The translations under genes were made by a program, and so were the position numbers. A stretch of DNA of 5,767 bases. Source: an uncultured Acidobacteriota bacterium. GTDB taxonomy: Bacteria; Acidobacteriota; Terriglobia; Terriglobales; Acidobacteriaceae. The notes beneath the pieces were generated by a model. That model did no database searches and had not been told where the DNA came from. It saw nothing but the letters and a program-made list of their open reading frames with translations. The stretch covers positions 1 through 5,767 of the forward strand of contig CAILBQ010000308.1 in NCBI GenBank assembly GCA_903832475.1. The letters are read 5' to 3'. How positions within the stretch are numbered: the first letter of the stretch is position 1; the number at the start of each line of letters is the position of its first letter. Shown one piece after another: positions 5,652 to 5,767 of the stretch.

Positions 5652-5767
5652 GTGCCTAAGCGATGGGAATACAATAACGAGATGCCCCGAACGCTCACTG
5701 CATTTCGTCGACTCGCACTATCAAGCGCCATGCTGGCGGTGATTGCTTTCGTTTCCCTACTCTCTGC
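5652..5767 (+). CDS. Start of an unidentified, probably secreted or membrane-anchored protein (3' end outside window)
   Basis: I do not recognise this gene; only 38 codons are visible. From the GTG at 5652 the product begins MPKRWEYNNEMPRTLTAFRR and continues into an uncharged, hydrophobic run (LALSSAMLAVIAFVSLLSA). That is the pattern of a positively charged n-region and h-region of a Sec signal peptide or an N-terminal membrane anchor. The RR followed by LAL is at best weakly like a Tat motif. No signal peptidase site is visible before the window ends. The frame has no stop from 5550 onward. Alternative starts are ATG 5610 (no good ribosome binding site), and ATG 5682, which would give a more conventional signal peptide but has only a poor binding site. 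The gene is divergent from groES, so the two share the 5353-5651 intergenic region. The 78-residue frame on the opposite strand here looks spurious. Confidence 0.5.
   Translation, partial: MPKRWEYNNEMPRTLTAFRRLALSSAMLAVIAFVSLLS

Noticed and set aside
5495..5731. A 78-residue minus-strand frame upstream of groES
   Set aside because: It would run through the groESL promoter and end at the CIRCE-like repeat. Its composition resembles no family I know, and the plus-strand frame there has the better ribosome binding site.
1..5767. Mobile elements, attachment sites, CRISPR arrays, tRNA or rRNA genes
   Set aside because: No terminal inverted repeats, transposase or integrase frames, regularly spaced direct repeats, or tRNA/rRNA-like stretches were seen on either strand.

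Overview
The window looks like part of an Acidobacteriota chromosome, probably from class Terriglobia. This is inferred from two things read in the sequence: a very large Oar-like TonB-dependent receptor of the kind that is expanded in that phylum, and a GroEL with an 11-residue insertion relative to E. coli GroEL that resembles what I recall of acidobacterial GroELs. The DNA is moderately GC-rich, and I see no insertion sequence, tRNA, rRNA or CRISPR array.

Layout. Positions 2-3007 (+) hold the 3' portion of the receptor gene; its signal peptide and most of its plug lie upstream of the window. It ends in a strong intrinsic terminator (3027-3060). The groESL operon is convergent to it, on the minus strand: groES (5041-5352) is followed after 132 nt by groEL (3235-4908), which ends at a second terminator (3160-3189). 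Both terminators carry a C(UUCG)G tetraloop, so the convergent genes are insulated from each other. At the right edge, divergent from groES, a reading frame with a good ribosome binding site and a signal-peptide-like start (GTG at 5652) runs off the window.

The groESL control region (5353-5526) holds the most structure. A promoter reads TTGACA-N18-TACTGT. A degenerate CIRCE-like inverted repeat overlaps its -10 box and predicted start point. A larger inverted repeat shares one arm with the CIRCE-like element, and a GC-rich hairpin ends three bases before the groES ribosome binding site. The same 13-nt hairpin sequence lies 19-20 nt downstream of both the groES and groEL stop codons.

How the parts work together. 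GroES and GroEL form the ATP-driven cytosolic folding chamber, and the upstream repeat suggests heat-inducible, HrcA-type repression. The receptor is an outer-membrane protein with no evident functional link to the chaperonin; they are simply convergent neighbours. I found no convincing undescribed system. The findings worth checking are the regulatory architecture of groESL and the paired cysteines of the receptor.
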